Source: Spirochaetales bacterium (GTDB lineage Bacteria; Spirochaetota; Spirochaetia; Sphaerochaetales; Sphaerochaetaceae). Taken from it: a stretch of DNA of 64,000 nucleotides. The stretch is from contig JAQYHB010000033.1 in NCBI GenBank assembly GCA_028722305.1, positions 1 to 64,000 of the forward strand, written 5' to 3'. Position 1 is the first letter of the stretch, and the number at the start of each line of letters is the position of its first letter. The notes beneath the pieces were generated by a model. That model made no database searches. It was not told where the DNA came from and saw nothing but the letters and a program-made list of their open reading frames with translations. Both the position numbers and the translations under genes were made by a program. This document shows positions 42,109-50,562 of this stretch, in pieces.

Positions 42109-44016
42109 ATGCGTGACGGTTTCATCAAGGTGGCCTTGGGTTCTCCCATCGTCCAGGTCGCTGATGTGGCGTACAACGTGGAGCGCGTCAAGGACTTGGT
42201 GGAACGAGCCGCCAAGGGCGGTGCGCGGCTGATCGTGCTGCCCGAGCTCTGCCTTACCGGCTATACCTGCGGCGACCTGTTCTTGCAGCAGTCCCTGCAG
42301 GAGGGGGCGGTCGAGGGACTCTCCTCGGTAGTCCTGTTCAGCCGCGGCTATGACTTGGTCATCGTCGTCGGTCTGCCGCTTGCCCTCGGCTCCCGGCTCT
42401 ACAATGTGGCTGCCGTCATCTACAACGGGAAGATTCTCGGGGTGGTGCCCAAAAGCCATATCCCGAACTATCGGGAATTCTATGAGCGGCGCTGGTTTTC
42501 CCCGGCTCCGGAAGAGACTACGGAAATCTCCCTCTGCCGGCAGGTGGTTCCCTTCGGTACCCGCCTGCTTTTCTGCTGTGCGGCTCTCAGGGACTTCACC
42601 TTCGGTGTGGAGATTTGCGAGGACCTGTGGGTTCCCCGCTCTCCGTCGGTCGATCTTGCCCTCGCGGGGGCGACGGTGATCCTGAATCCAAGCGCGAGCG
42701 ATGAGCTGGTGGGAAAGACCGAATATCGCAGGAGTCTGGTGGCCATGCAGAGCGCCAAGCTTGTCTGCGCCTACCTGTATGCCGACGCCGGCTTCGGCGA
42801 GTCATCGACCGACCTGGTCTTCGCGGGCCACGACCTGGTCTGCGAGAATGGAGCCGTCCTGGCTGAAAGTTACGGCCAGCCGGGGGCCTTGGTGATGACG
42901 GAGATCGACGTGGGGCGGCTCGCTTTGGAGCGCAGGCGGATGACGACGTTCAACGAGCCGCACGAGGAGATGAGGGTCGTTTCCTTCACCCTGCCGCTGT
43001 CCGATACGACGCTGACCCGCCGTTTCAGCCCGAAACCCTTCGTTCCCGAGGATGACAGGGAACGCTCCGCGAGGTGCGAGCAGATTCTCAGCCTGCAGAG
43101 CATGGGGTTGGAGAAGCGCCTTGCCCATATCCAGTGCCGTAGGGTGGTCATCGGCCTTTCCGGTGGCTTGGACTCGACCCTTGCCTTCCTGGTCTGCGTG
43201 CGCGCCTTCGACCATCTGCATCTGGATCGCAGCGGGATCTACGCGGTGACCATGCCGGGTTTCGGCACCACCAAGCGTACCAAGGGCAACGCGACCAGGC
43301 TTGCCGAGGCCTTGGGTACCTCGATCCGCGAGGTGCCCATCGGATTGGCGGTGGAGCAGCACTTCAAGGATATCGGCCATGACCCGAACGTGACCGACAT
43401 CACCTACGAGAACAGCCAGGCGAGGGAACGTACCCAGATCCTGATGGACCTTTCCAATCAGGTTGGCGGAATCGTCGTCGGCACGGGGGACCTCTCCGAG
43501 CTTGCCCTTGGGTGGGCGACCTACAACGGGGACCACATGTCGATGTACGGGGTCAACGCGTCGGTGCCCAAGACGCTGGTGCGGCTGCTGGTAGCACACG
43601 TCGCCCAGGGGGAGGAAGATCCGGTCAAGGCCATCCTTCAGGACGTGATCGCCACGCCGGTCAGCCCTGAGTTGCTGCCGGCCAAGGCTGACGGGACAAT
43701 CAACCAGGTGACCGAGGATATCGTCGGTCCCTACGAGCTGCACGACTTCTTCCTCTATTACATGGTCCGCTGGGGTTTTTCTCCCCGCAAGATCTGGCGC
43801 ATCGCCCTCGCGACGTTCAAGGATTCCTATTCGGAAGAGGTGCTGCGCAAATGGTTGAAGAACTTCTACAAGCGCTTCTTCCAGCAGCAGTTCAAGCGTT
43901 CCTGCCTGCCCGATGGACCAAAGGTCGGCTCGGTGGCCCTCTCTCCGAGGGGCGACTGGCGTATGCCAAGCGACGCCGCGGTGGCGCTGTGGATGCGGGA
44001 GATCGAGCTGCTCTAG
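42109..44016 (+). CDS. nadE: Glutamine-dependent NAD+ synthetase
   Basis: A 635-aa two-domain enzyme. The N-terminal nitrilase-type glutaminase (to about 290) has the Glu-Lys-Cys triad in LPELCLTGYTCGDLF, PKSHIPNYREFYERRWF and GVEICEDLWVP. The C-terminal synthetase has the ATP loop GLSGGLDSTLAFLV and GTGDLSELALGW. It amidates nicotinate adenine dinucleotide, the final step after NadD encoded earlier in the window. Starts 3 nt after the methyltransferase gene. Confidence 0.94.
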   Translation: MRDGFIKVALGSPIVQVADVAYNVERVKDLVERAAKGGARLIVLPELCLTGYTCGDLFLQQSLQEGAVEGLSSVVLFSRGYDLVIVVGLPLALGSRLYNVAAVIYNGKILGVVPKSHIPNYREFYERRWFSPAPEETTEISLCRQVVPFGTRLLFCCAALRDFTFGVEICEDLWVPRSPSVDLALAGATVILNPSASDELVGKTEYRRSLVAMQSAKLVCAYLYADAGFGESSTDLVFAGHDLVCENGAVLAESYGQPGALVMTEIDVGRLALERRRMTTFNEPHEEMRVVSFTLPLSDTTLTRRFSPKPFVPEDDRERSARCEQILSLQSMGLEKRLAHIQCRRVVIGLSGGLDSTLAFLVCVRAFDHLHLDRSGIYAVTMPGFGTTKRTKGNATRLAEALGTSIREVPIGLAVEQHFKDIGHDPNVTDITYENSQARERTQILMDLSNQVGGIVVGTGDLSELALGWATYNGDHMSMYGVNASVPKTLVRLLVAHVAQGEEDPVKAILQDVIATPVSPELLPAKADGTINQVTEDIVGPYELHDFFLYYMVRWGFSPRKIWRIALATFKDSYSEEVLRKWLKNFYKRFFQQQFKRSCLPDGPKVGSVALSPRGDWRMPSDAAVALWMREIELL

Positions 44017-44023
44017 AGGCAGT

Positions 44024-44053
44024 TTGCCATACCTGTTGGGAATGCATTATAGT
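44024..44053 (+). promoter_or_regulatory. Promoter of the outer-membrane protein pair
   Basis: TTGCCA (44024-44029), then TTATAG/TATAGT (44047-44053) at 17-18 nt. The leader holds GAGGAGGG before the ATG at 44081. Confidence 0.6.
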
Positions 44054-44080
44054 TTCTCCCAGCGAGAGGAGGGAAAGAAG

Positions 44081-44677
44081 ATGAGCAAACGATGGATGGC
44101 GCTACTGGCCATCGCCACCTTGGGCATTGCCTCGGTGTTCGCACAAGAGGCGGCTCCTCCGTATGTATCCTTGGGAGTCGGCGGCAACCTCTCCCTTTCC
44201 GTCCCCTTCGAGTCGGCTCCTGTCGCCAACTTCCATCCTTCGCTTGAGGCGAGGGCGAGGGTCATGTGGTTTGACTTCTCCCTGGTGGGCGGGTACACCC
44301 GTCTGGATGACGGCTACGACGAGCTCTCCGCCTTCCTTGGCATCGGCATCTGCAACCGGGACGCCCGCAAGTTGAGGGTCGGGCTGGAGTTCGGCCCACG
44401 TCTGCGTTGGGTCCTGAAGGATGGCGAAGGCTATTACCTGGACGGAGACGGGACTCCGAACCGGGTGGACAAAAGCGTCGATTATCTTGCCTATTCTCCC
44501 GTCGACTATCGTCTGACGGCCGACTATATGCTGAGTAACAATGTGGTGCTGGGCGGGTTTTATCAGGTAGATACCGATTATCGGTTCGAATCGTGGGAAC
44601 GAGTCGTCGACTTGGTCAACCTTGACTGGGAAACCGGCAGGCTCGGTTTTACCTGCATGTATTTCTTTGACCTGTAA
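44081..44677 (+). CDS. Small outer-membrane beta-barrel protein
   Basis: A 198-aa exported protein with a signal peptide (LLAIATLGIASVFA) and an OmpW/porin-like pattern of amphipathic strands from YVSLGVGGNLSLSV to the final TCMYFFDL. No ligand-binding motifs are evident. The start ATG follows GAGGAGGGAAAG; the upstream open frame is a shadow of nadE. The following gene encodes a protein of similar size and motif order (SYMIDTDY / FYQVDTDY), so the pair arose by duplication. Confidence 0.7.
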   Translation: MSKRWMALLAIATLGIASVFAQEAAPPYVSLGVGGNLSLSVPFESAPVANFHPSLEARARVMWFDFSLVGGYTRLDDGYDELSAFLGIGICNRDARKLRVGLEFGPRLRWVLKDGEGYYLDGDGTPNRVDKSVDYLAYSPVDYRLTADYMLSNNVVLGGFYQVDTDYRFESWERVVDLVNLDWETGRLGFTCMYFFDL

Positions 44678-44691
44678 GGAGGGCTTATCGT

Positions 44692-45306
44692 ATGAAGCGG
44701 TTCTTCTCCCTGCTTGTGACGCTGATGTTGGTTTCGGTTTCCGCGTTCGCGGAAATCCTTGATTTCCAAATTGGTGGAGCGGCGCTCTACAACGTGGACG
44801 CGGAGAGCATCCAGGACGACAGCGACGGGTTGCTTGATATCGGGAACTACAACTTTGGTCTCGACGCCCGCCTGAAGGCGCTGGTCTTCGAGGGCACCGC
44901 CCTGTTCCTGTACAATGGCAAGACGACCGCCGCGATCGACGGCCACGAGAGCGAGCGCTACCACGAGACCTCGCTGTTGATGACCGGAGGAGTGGCCTTC
45001 GATATGGTCGACACGGTCCGCCTGGGCTTCGGTATCGGACCCCGCGTGCGCGTGCTTTCCCGTGGTGGCGACAACTACGTGCTTGCCGACGACAAGCTGG
45101 TTTCCAGTCCCTCATTCGGAGACATGTGGATCCATGCCCCGTTCACTTACCGGTTCACTTGCGACCTGCTCCTGAAACCGGTCGCCATCGGTCTGAGCTA
45201 CATGATCGACACCGACTATACGATCGACGAGAACGATATCTCCGACCTGTTCGGGGTCAAATGGCGGAGCGGGAAGTTCGGTCTCTCCTTATTGTTGAAC
45301 TGGTAA
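44692..45306 (+). CDS. Small outer-membrane beta-barrel protein, paralogue
   Basis: A 204-aa exported protein with a signal peptide (LLVTLMLVSVSAFA), repeated amphipathic beta strands and a C-terminal aromatic residue (SLLLNW). It shares with its upstream neighbour an R/G-GPR(V/L)R segment and the late VDTDY/IDTDY strand. Co-transcribed with it (14-nt gap, AAGGAGGG). Function unknown; a small porin or structural barrel is likely. Confidence 0.68.
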   Translation: MKRFFSLLVTLMLVSVSAFAEILDFQIGGAALYNVDAESIQDDSDGLLDIGNYNFGLDARLKALVFEGTALFLYNGKTTAAIDGHESERYHETSLLMTGGVAFDMVDTVRLGFGIGPRVRVLSRGGDNYVLADDKLVSSPSFGDMWIHAPFTYRFTCDLLLKPVAIGLSYMIDTDYTIDENDISDLFGVKWRSGKFGLSLLLNW

Positions 45307-45340
45307 AGCGTGGAAATGAGCCGGATAGCATCCTTTGGGC

Positions 45341-45369
45341 TTGCAACTAAAATATTAGTGTGCTAGCAT
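45341..45369 (+). promoter_or_regulatory. Promoter of the uxuA operon with palindromic operator in the spacer
   Basis: TTGCAA (45341-45346), a 17-nt spacer and extended -10 TGC-TAGCAT (45361-45369). The palindrome ACTAA-AATA-TTAGT (45346-45359) lies between the boxes, where a bound repressor would block polymerase. The GntR-family protein encoded in the operon is the natural candidate. A Shine-Dalgarno CGGAGG precedes uxuA. Confidence 0.55.
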
Positions 45370-45390
45370 GGGGCATACGGAGGAACCACC

Positions 45391-46458
45391 ATGAAAATGA
45401 CTTTCCGGTGGTACGGCGACAAGGCTGATACCATCTCGTTGAACCAGATCCGCCAGATTGGCTACGTGAAGGGAATCATCTCGACCCTGTACGACATTCC
45501 TGCGGGCGAAGTGTGGCCCAGGGAGCGGATTCACGCGTTGAAAGCGGAAGTAGAGGCGGAGGATCTTACCCTTGAAGGCATTGAGAGCGTCAACATCCAC
45601 GACGACATCAAGATCGGCCTGCCTTCCCGCGACAAGTACATCGAGAATTACATCAAGACTCTCGAGGCGCTGGGGGAGGAGGGCATCCACCTGGTCTGCT
45701 ACAACTTCATGCCGGTCTTCGACTGGACCCGTACCGACCTGCGCAAGCCACGCCCGGATGGTTCGACGGTCATGGCCTACGACCAGAAGTACATCGAAGG
45801 CAAGAACCCGCTGGAGTTCGCCGAGGAGATCCGCAAGAACTCCCTCGGCCACGACATGCCGGGATGGGAGCCGGAGCGGCTTTCCCATGTCCTTGACCTG
45901 TTCGAGGCCTACAAGGACGTCGACGAGAACAAGCTCTTCGACAACATGGTCTACTTCCTCAAGGCGATCGGACCGGTCTGCGAGAAGTACGACATGAAGA
46001 TGGCCGTCCATCCGGACGATCCCGCCTGGCCGGTCTTCGGGCTACCCCGCATCGTCCGCAGCAAGGAGACGATCGCCAAGATCCTCAAGGCGGTCGACAA
46101 GCCCTACAATGGCTTGACCTTCTGCGCCGGAAGCCTGGGCACCAATCCGAAAAACGACCTGCCAGGCATCATCCGTTCCTTCCCGGGCCGCATCCACTTC
46201 GCCCATGTGCGCAACCTCCACCACTTTGCCCCTGGCGTCTTCGAGGAGGCTGTCCATCTTTCCAGCGATGGCTCGTTCGACCTGTACGAGATCTGCAAAG
46301 CGCTCTATGACATCCACTTCGAGGGTCCGATCAGACCGGACCACGGGCGCAATCTCTGGGGCGAGCAGTGCATGCCTGGCTATGGACTGTATGACCGTGC
46401 CCTTGGCGCCGCCTACATCTGCGGTCTTTGGGAAGCGATCGAGAAGAGCAATCGATGA
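45391..46458 (+). CDS. uxuA: Mannonate dehydratase
   Basis: A 355-aa enzyme converting D-mannonate to 2-keto-3-deoxygluconate in hexuronate breakdown. The start MKMTFRWYGDKADTISL, the GIESVNIHDDIKIG strand, MAVHPDDPAWPVFGLPRI, LTFCAGSLG and IRPDHGRNLW provide the metal-binding Cys, His and Asp residues of the UxuA TIM barrel. First gene of uxuA-gntR-uxuB. Confidence 0.95.
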   Translation: MKMTFRWYGDKADTISLNQIRQIGYVKGIISTLYDIPAGEVWPRERIHALKAEVEAEDLTLEGIESVNIHDDIKIGLPSRDKYIENYIKTLEALGEEGIHLVCYNFMPVFDWTRTDLRKPRPDGSTVMAYDQKYIEGKNPLEFAEEIRKNSLGHDMPGWEPERLSHVLDLFEAYKDVDENKLFDNMVYFLKAIGPVCEKYDMKMAVHPDDPAWPVFGLPRIVRSKETIAKILKAVDKPYNGLTFCAGSLGTNPKNDLPGIIRSFPGRIHFAHVRNLHHFAPGVFEEAVHLSSDGSFDLYEICKALYDIHFEGPIRPDHGRNLWGEQCMPGYGLYDRALGAAYICGLWEAIEKSNR

Positions 46459-47123
46459 GTTTCACACGTAGCGACCAGATCTATCAGGAGCTGAGGGGGG
46501 ATATCCTCTCCCTGAAGCTTGCCCCTGGCACCGAGCTGAAGCTGCAGGAGCTTGCAGACCGCCTTTTGGTCTCCAAGAGCCCGATTCGCGACGCCCTGCA
46601 GCAGCTCAAGAGCGAGGGTCTGGTGGACATCTGGCCGCAGAGCGGCACCCGCGTCAGCCTGATTGACCTGTCCCAAGTGGAGGTGGAGCGGTTGCTCCGG
46701 ACCACCTTGGAGCAGGAGGCTGTGCGCGCCTTCTGCAGGAAACCGGACGAGCGCGCCCTTACCCAGATGCGCTTCCTGATTGAGGAGCAACGTTGGGCTG
46801 CGGGCCAGAACGCCTATCTGCGGTTCCTGCAACTGGACGACGCCTTCCACCAGCAGATTTTCGTCGGTTGCGGCCTGGGGAGGTTCTGGGACATCCTCCA
46901 GAGCCAGCTGGGCAACTACCAGAGGGTCCGTATCCTCAGCTTTGAGGAACCGGAAGTGGTTCCGGCTGTGGTGGAAAGTCACAAGAAACTCTTGCGGGTG
47001 CTCGAGGAGAAGAACCTCGACGAGGCGCTGCGTCTGGAATCCGGACACGTCCGGAAACTGGATTCCGAGCTGGGGCCGCTGATGCAGCTGTTCCCAGGTT
47101 ACTTTACCAATACAAAACGATAG
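46455..47123 (+). CDS. GntR-family (FCD type) regulator of the uxu operon
   Basis: A 222-aa regulator with an N-terminal winged helix (YQELRGDILSLKLAPGTELK, then LADRLLVSKSPIRDAL) and an FCD all-helical ligand domain containing FHQQIF and ESHKKLLRVLEE, where metal/effector His residues sit. Probably senses a hexuronate intermediate and controls this operon. The ATG overlaps the uxuA stop. Confidence 0.87.
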   Translation: MSFTRSDQIYQELRGDILSLKLAPGTELKLQELADRLLVSKSPIRDALQQLKSEGLVDIWPQSGTRVSLIDLSQVEVERLLRTTLEQEAVRAFCRKPDERALTQMRFLIEEQRWAAGQNAYLRFLQLDDAFHQQIFVGCGLGRFWDILQSQLGNYQRVRILSFEEPEVVPAVVESHKKLLRVLEEKNLDEALRLESGHVRKLDSELGPLMQLFPGYFTNTKR

Positions 47124-47133
47124 GAGTACAAAC

Positions 47134-48744
47134 ATGCGTTTGACTACGAAAGGTTTGCAGGATACCAAGGCCTGGCAGGCCAAGGGATACAAGCTTCCTT
47201 CCTTTGATCGGGAGGCGATGGTCAGGAAGACCAAGGAGAACCCCGTCTGGATCCACTTCGGCGCAGGCAACATCTTCCGCGGCTTCCATGCCATGTTGAT
47301 GCAGAAGCTGCTCGAGGCTGGAATTACCGACCGTGGCATCATCGTCGGCGAGGGTTTCGACTACGCCATCATCGACGACATCTACCGTCCGCACGACGAC
47401 CTGTCCCTGCTGGTCACCCTGAAGGCTGACGGCTCGATCGAGAAAGAGGTGGTCGCCTCCGTCGCCGAGGCTCTTCGCTGCGACAAGAGCTTCCCCGGGG
47501 AGTGGGCTCTGTTCCAGAAGTACTTCGCCAGCGACAGCCTCCAGATGGTCACCTTCACCATCACCGAGAAGGGCTACGCGCTGAAGGGCAAGGACGGTTC
47601 CTATTTCCCGTTCGTCCAGACCGACATCAAGAACGGACCGGACGGAGAACTTGGCAGCATGGTCAGCAAGCTGACCAGTCTGATGTACACCCGTTACAAA
47701 GCCGGCAAGAAACCGCTTGCCTTGGTCTCCACCGACAACTGCTCCCACAATGGCGAGAAGCTCCAGAGCGGAGTGCTCGCCATCGCCCGGGAGTGGGTCG
47801 CCGCGGGGTTCTGCGAGGCTGGTTTCCTCGACTACCTCGGTAAGCAGGTCGCCTTCCCGTGGTCGATGATTGACAAGATCACCCCGAGACCCGACAGCAA
47901 GGTCAAGGCGATGCTGGAGGCGGATGGCTTCGAGGATACCGACGTCGTGGTCACCGACAAGCACACCTATATCGCCCCGTTCGTCAACGCCGAGCAACCG
48001 CAGTACCTGGTCATCGAGAACAGCTTCCCTGCCGGTCGTCCCGCATTGGAGAAGGCCGGTGTCTATCTGACCGACCGCGACACCGTCAACAAGGTGGAGC
48101 GCATGAAGGTCTGCACCTGTCTCAACCCGTTACACACCGCCTTGGCGGTCTATGGCTGCCTGCTTGGATACACGCTGATCGCCGACGAGATGAAGGATCC
48201 GCAGCTGAAGCAGATGGTAAAGACTCTCGGCTACAAGGAAGGCATGCCGGTCGTCACCGATCCGGGCATCCTGAACCCGAAGGATTTCATCGACGAGGTG
48301 GTGGAGAAGCGCATTCCCAACCCCTTCATGCCGGATACCCCGCAACGTATCGCCACCGATACCAGCCAGAAGCTGGCCATCCGCTATGGCGAGACGATCA
48401 AGGCCTATCAGGCCAGCAAGACGCTCAAGCTGGACGACCTGGAGATCATCCCCCTCGTCTTTGCCGGCTGGTGCCGTTATCTGATGGCGGTCGATGATGA
48501 GGGAAAGGCCTTCACGCCGTCCAGCGATCCTCGTCTCGAGGAGGAGAGTGCCTACCTGAAGGACGTCAAGTTGGGGGACAAGGGTCCCTTCGACCAGATC
48601 CTCCATCCAATCCTCTCCGATGCGACGCTCTTCGGTGTCGACCTGGAGAAGGCCGGTCTGGCGAAGAAGGTGGTCGCCTACTTCACCGAACTGGTGGCTG
48701 GAAAGGGCGCAATCCGCAAGACGCTGGTCAAGTATGTGAAATGA
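47134..48744 (+). CDS. uxuB: D-mannonate oxidoreductase (fructuronate reductase)
   Basis: A 536-aa member of the mannitol/fructuronate dehydrogenase family that reduces fructuronate to mannonate with NADH, the step before UxuA. It has the N-terminal HFGAGNIFRGFHAMLMQKL nucleotide-binding region, a STDNCSHNG segment, FPWSMIDKITPRP, and KVCTCLNPLHTALAVYG with the active-site Lys/Asn/His. Shine-Dalgarno TAGGAG. A terminator follows the operon. Confidence 0.92.
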   Translation: MRLTTKGLQDTKAWQAKGYKLPSFDREAMVRKTKENPVWIHFGAGNIFRGFHAMLMQKLLEAGITDRGIIVGEGFDYAIIDDIYRPHDDLSLLVTLKADGSIEKEVVASVAEALRCDKSFPGEWALFQKYFASDSLQMVTFTITEKGYALKGKDGSYFPFVQTDIKNGPDGELGSMVSKLTSLMYTRYKAGKKPLALVSTDNCSHNGEKLQSGVLAIAREWVAAGFCEAGFLDYLGKQVAFPWSMIDKITPRPDSKVKAMLEADGFEDTDVVVTDKHTYIAPFVNAEQPQYLVIENSFPAGRPALEKAGVYLTDRDTVNKVERMKVCTCLNPLHTALAVYGCLLGYTLIADEMKDPQLKQMVKTLGYKEGMPVVTDPGILNPKDFIDEVVEKRIPNPFMPDTPQRIATDTSQKLAIRYGETIKAYQASKTLKLDDLEIIPLVFAGWCRYLMAVDDEGKAFTPSSDPRLEEESAYLKDVKLGDKGPFDQILHPILSDATLFGVDLEKAGLAKKVVAYFTELVAGKGAIRKTLVKYVK

Positions 48745-48761
48745 CGCGCTTGTCGGGAACT

Positions 48762-48796
48762 GACAGGGCAGGGCGGAAGCCCTGTCCTGATTTTTT
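48762..48796 (+). terminator. Intrinsic terminator of the uxu operon
   Basis: Stem GACAGGGC/GCCCTGTC (8 bp, 9-nt loop) followed by CTGATTTTTT. Confidence 0.82.
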
Positions 48797-48828
48797 ATGC
48801 CCAGTACGGATTTGCAAGCAGGAAGAAG

Positions 48829-48859
48829 CAAAAAAGAACGGAGCCTCTTGCGGCTCCGT
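48829..48859 (-). terminator. Intrinsic terminator of the SecB-like gene
   Basis: On the minus strand stem ACGGAGCC/GGCTCCGT (8 bp, 6-nt loop) followed by TCTTTTTT. Confidence 0.85.
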
Positions 48860-48867
48860 CCCGTCAT

Positions 48868-49254
48868 TCAGGCCTGCGTCTGCTGTTCGAGGCTCTTGAA
48901 GGTGATCAGCGGCAGTCTCGCGAGGGCGAGATAGTGGTTGACCTCTTCGTAGATGACCGGCCTCAGCTGGTCGGTGATGTACTGGCCCTCGAAGCGGCCC
49001 TGGTCGGTGATCGGGTCCTTGCTTTCCAGCCAGACCAGATAGCGCAGTTGCAGGGAAAAGCAGACGACAGCCGCTCCATCCTGCTCCTGGCTGATCTCGA
49101 AGTCGACCGAATACAGGCTCGTAATCTGATCCCCATTCTTGTTGGGGTTTGTCTCACTCTTGCGGCGCATGCCGAATTTCAACGGAGTGCCCTGTTTCGG
49201 GGCGTTCTGCAGTTTGAACTCGGCGCCAGCCAAACGGAAATCCAATAAATCCAT
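48868..49254 (-). CDS. Conserved hypothetical protein, possible SecB-like fold
   Basis: A 128-aa cytoplasmic protein predicted to be mostly antiparallel beta with a C-terminal helix. The pattern YSVDFEISQEQDGAAVVCFS, a second strand LQLRYLVWLESKD and the helix PVIYEEVNHYLALARLP recall SecB-type export chaperones, but key SecB signatures are not clear enough for naming. Single gene with its own terminator and GAGGAG Shine-Dalgarno, divergent from the following membrane protein. Confidence 0.5.
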   Translation of the reverse strand: MDLLDFRLAGAEFKLQNAPKQGTPLKFGMRRKSETNPNKNGDQITSLYSVDFEISQEQDGAAVVCFSLQLRYLVWLESKDPITDQGRFEGQYITDQLRPVIYEEVNHYLALARLPLITFKSLEQQTQA

Positions 49255-49402
49255 TATCTCTGTTACTCCTCTGATGGGGGACAGTATACTTCATTTGGCG
49301 TTTCTTCGCAGTAAAAAGTCTGGAAAATCCTTGGGGTGGCGGAGAAATCGACCTGCTTGCGCGAACGTCCCAAGGAAGGTAGTCTCTCTAAGAGAGGTCA
49401 AC

Positions 49403-49792
49403 ATGCTCCATACTATTTCGTCCTGTATCCGCGCGTTGTTCGTTTCAGTCATCATCTATCTGGTGCTCTTTACCTTTGTTCCGTCGCTGAGCAATCCCTA
49501 CCTAGGGGTCAGCCTCTCCTCTCTCAGACACCCGGTAGAGAAGGCCTTGGTCGACGAGATGCGGAGCGATAGCGTGAAGGAGGCCCTTTCCGAGGCGGTA
49601 AGCGCCGGGGATGTGGAGAAGGTGGTGGTCGACGCCATGGAAAAGGCGGGGAGCTACACGACCAATGAAATCCAGCAGGCGAAAAAACTGCTTGCCAACC
49701 CCGAGTTCGCCAATGACATCAAGAAAGCCGCCCAACGTGGGGGCATCGCCTTCAGCCAGAAGCTCCGGGCCATGATCGAGACCGCGAAATGA
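49403..49792 (+). CDS. Small membrane-anchored hypothetical protein
   Basis: A 129-aa protein with one N-terminal membrane span (ALFVSVIIYLVLFTFV) and a helical remainder. The start at 49403 follows GAGAGGT, which lies in the 3' arm of a short hairpin (CTCTCT-A-AGAGAG, 49384-49396) that could mask it. First gene of a run leading through two metallo-beta-lactamase proteins to polA. It overlaps the next gene by 4 nt. Function unknown. Confidence 0.65.
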   Translation: MLHTISSCIRALFVSVIIYLVLFTFVPSLSNPYLGVSLSSLRHPVEKALVDEMRSDSVKEALSEAVSAGDVEKVVVDAMEKAGSYTTNEIQQAKKLLANPEFANDIKKAAQRGGIAFSQKLRAMIETAK

Positions 49793-50562
49793 GGCTGACC
49801 TTCCTTGGAACCGGCACCAGTCACGGCATCCCTGTTCCGGGGTGCGCCTGCAAGGTCTGCCGGTCGACCGACCCGAGGGACAATCGCATGCGGACCTCGA
49901 TTCTCCTGGAGAAGGATGGGAAGAACCTGGTGGTTGACACCGGTCCCGAATTCCGTCTGCAGGCGCTACGGGCCGGCATCACGCACCTGGAGGCCGTGCT
50001 CTACACCCATAGCCACGCCGACCATTTCAATGGCTTGGACGACCTGAGGGCGTACTGCAAGGAACGGACCCTTGATGTCTACGGAGACCAGGAGGTGCTG
50101 GAGCGCATGCGTCGTTGTTTCGGTTACGCCTTCCGCAGGCCAGATGGTCCCTTGGACAGGCTTCCCCATCTCGCCTCCCATTTCCTGGAGCCCTTGCAGG
50201 CCGTTTCCATCGCAGGTTTCTCGGTGACGCCGATTCCCTTGCTGCATGGAAACCTGCCAATCTACGGCTATCGGATCGACGACCTTGTCTACGCCACCGA
50301 TTGCAACCGGATTCCCGACGCGTCAAGACCTTTCATGCAGGGAGCCAAGGTCCTGGTGCTGGACGCGTTGCGCCCGAGTATGCATCCGACCCATTTCTCG
50401 ATTGGAGAGGCGGTCGACGAGGCCCGGAGCCTTGGGGCGGAGGAGTGCTACCTGATTCATTTCAGCCATGATGTCAGCCATCAGGAGCTGGCTGCCTCGC
50501 TTCCCGAGCACATCCACCCCTCCTACGATACCTTGACTCTGGAGGTAGGGCCATGCGCGTGA
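49789..50562 (+). CDS. PhnP-like metallo-beta-lactamase-fold hydrolase, copy 1
   Basis: A 257-aa MBL-fold protein with the N-terminal LGTGTSHGIPVPGCACKVC motif (an extra Cys-type metal site as in PhnP), VVDTGPEFR, the YTHSHADHFNGLDDLR dinuclear metal motif and a late HFSHD. Relatives include PhnP phosphodiesterases and lipoate-related hydrolases; the substrate is unknown. The next gene is a tandem paralogue starting 9 nt before this one ends. Confidence 0.82.
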   Translation: MRLTFLGTGTSHGIPVPGCACKVCRSTDPRDNRMRTSILLEKDGKNLVVDTGPEFRLQALRAGITHLEAVLYTHSHADHFNGLDDLRAYCKERTLDVYGDQEVLERMRRCFGYAFRRPDGPLDRLPHLASHFLEPLQAVSIAGFSVTPIPLLHGNLPIYGYRIDDLVYATDCNRIPDASRPFMQGAKVLVLDALRPSMHPTHFSIGEAVDEARSLGAEECYLIHFSHDVSHQELAASLPEHIHPSYDTLTLEVGPCA

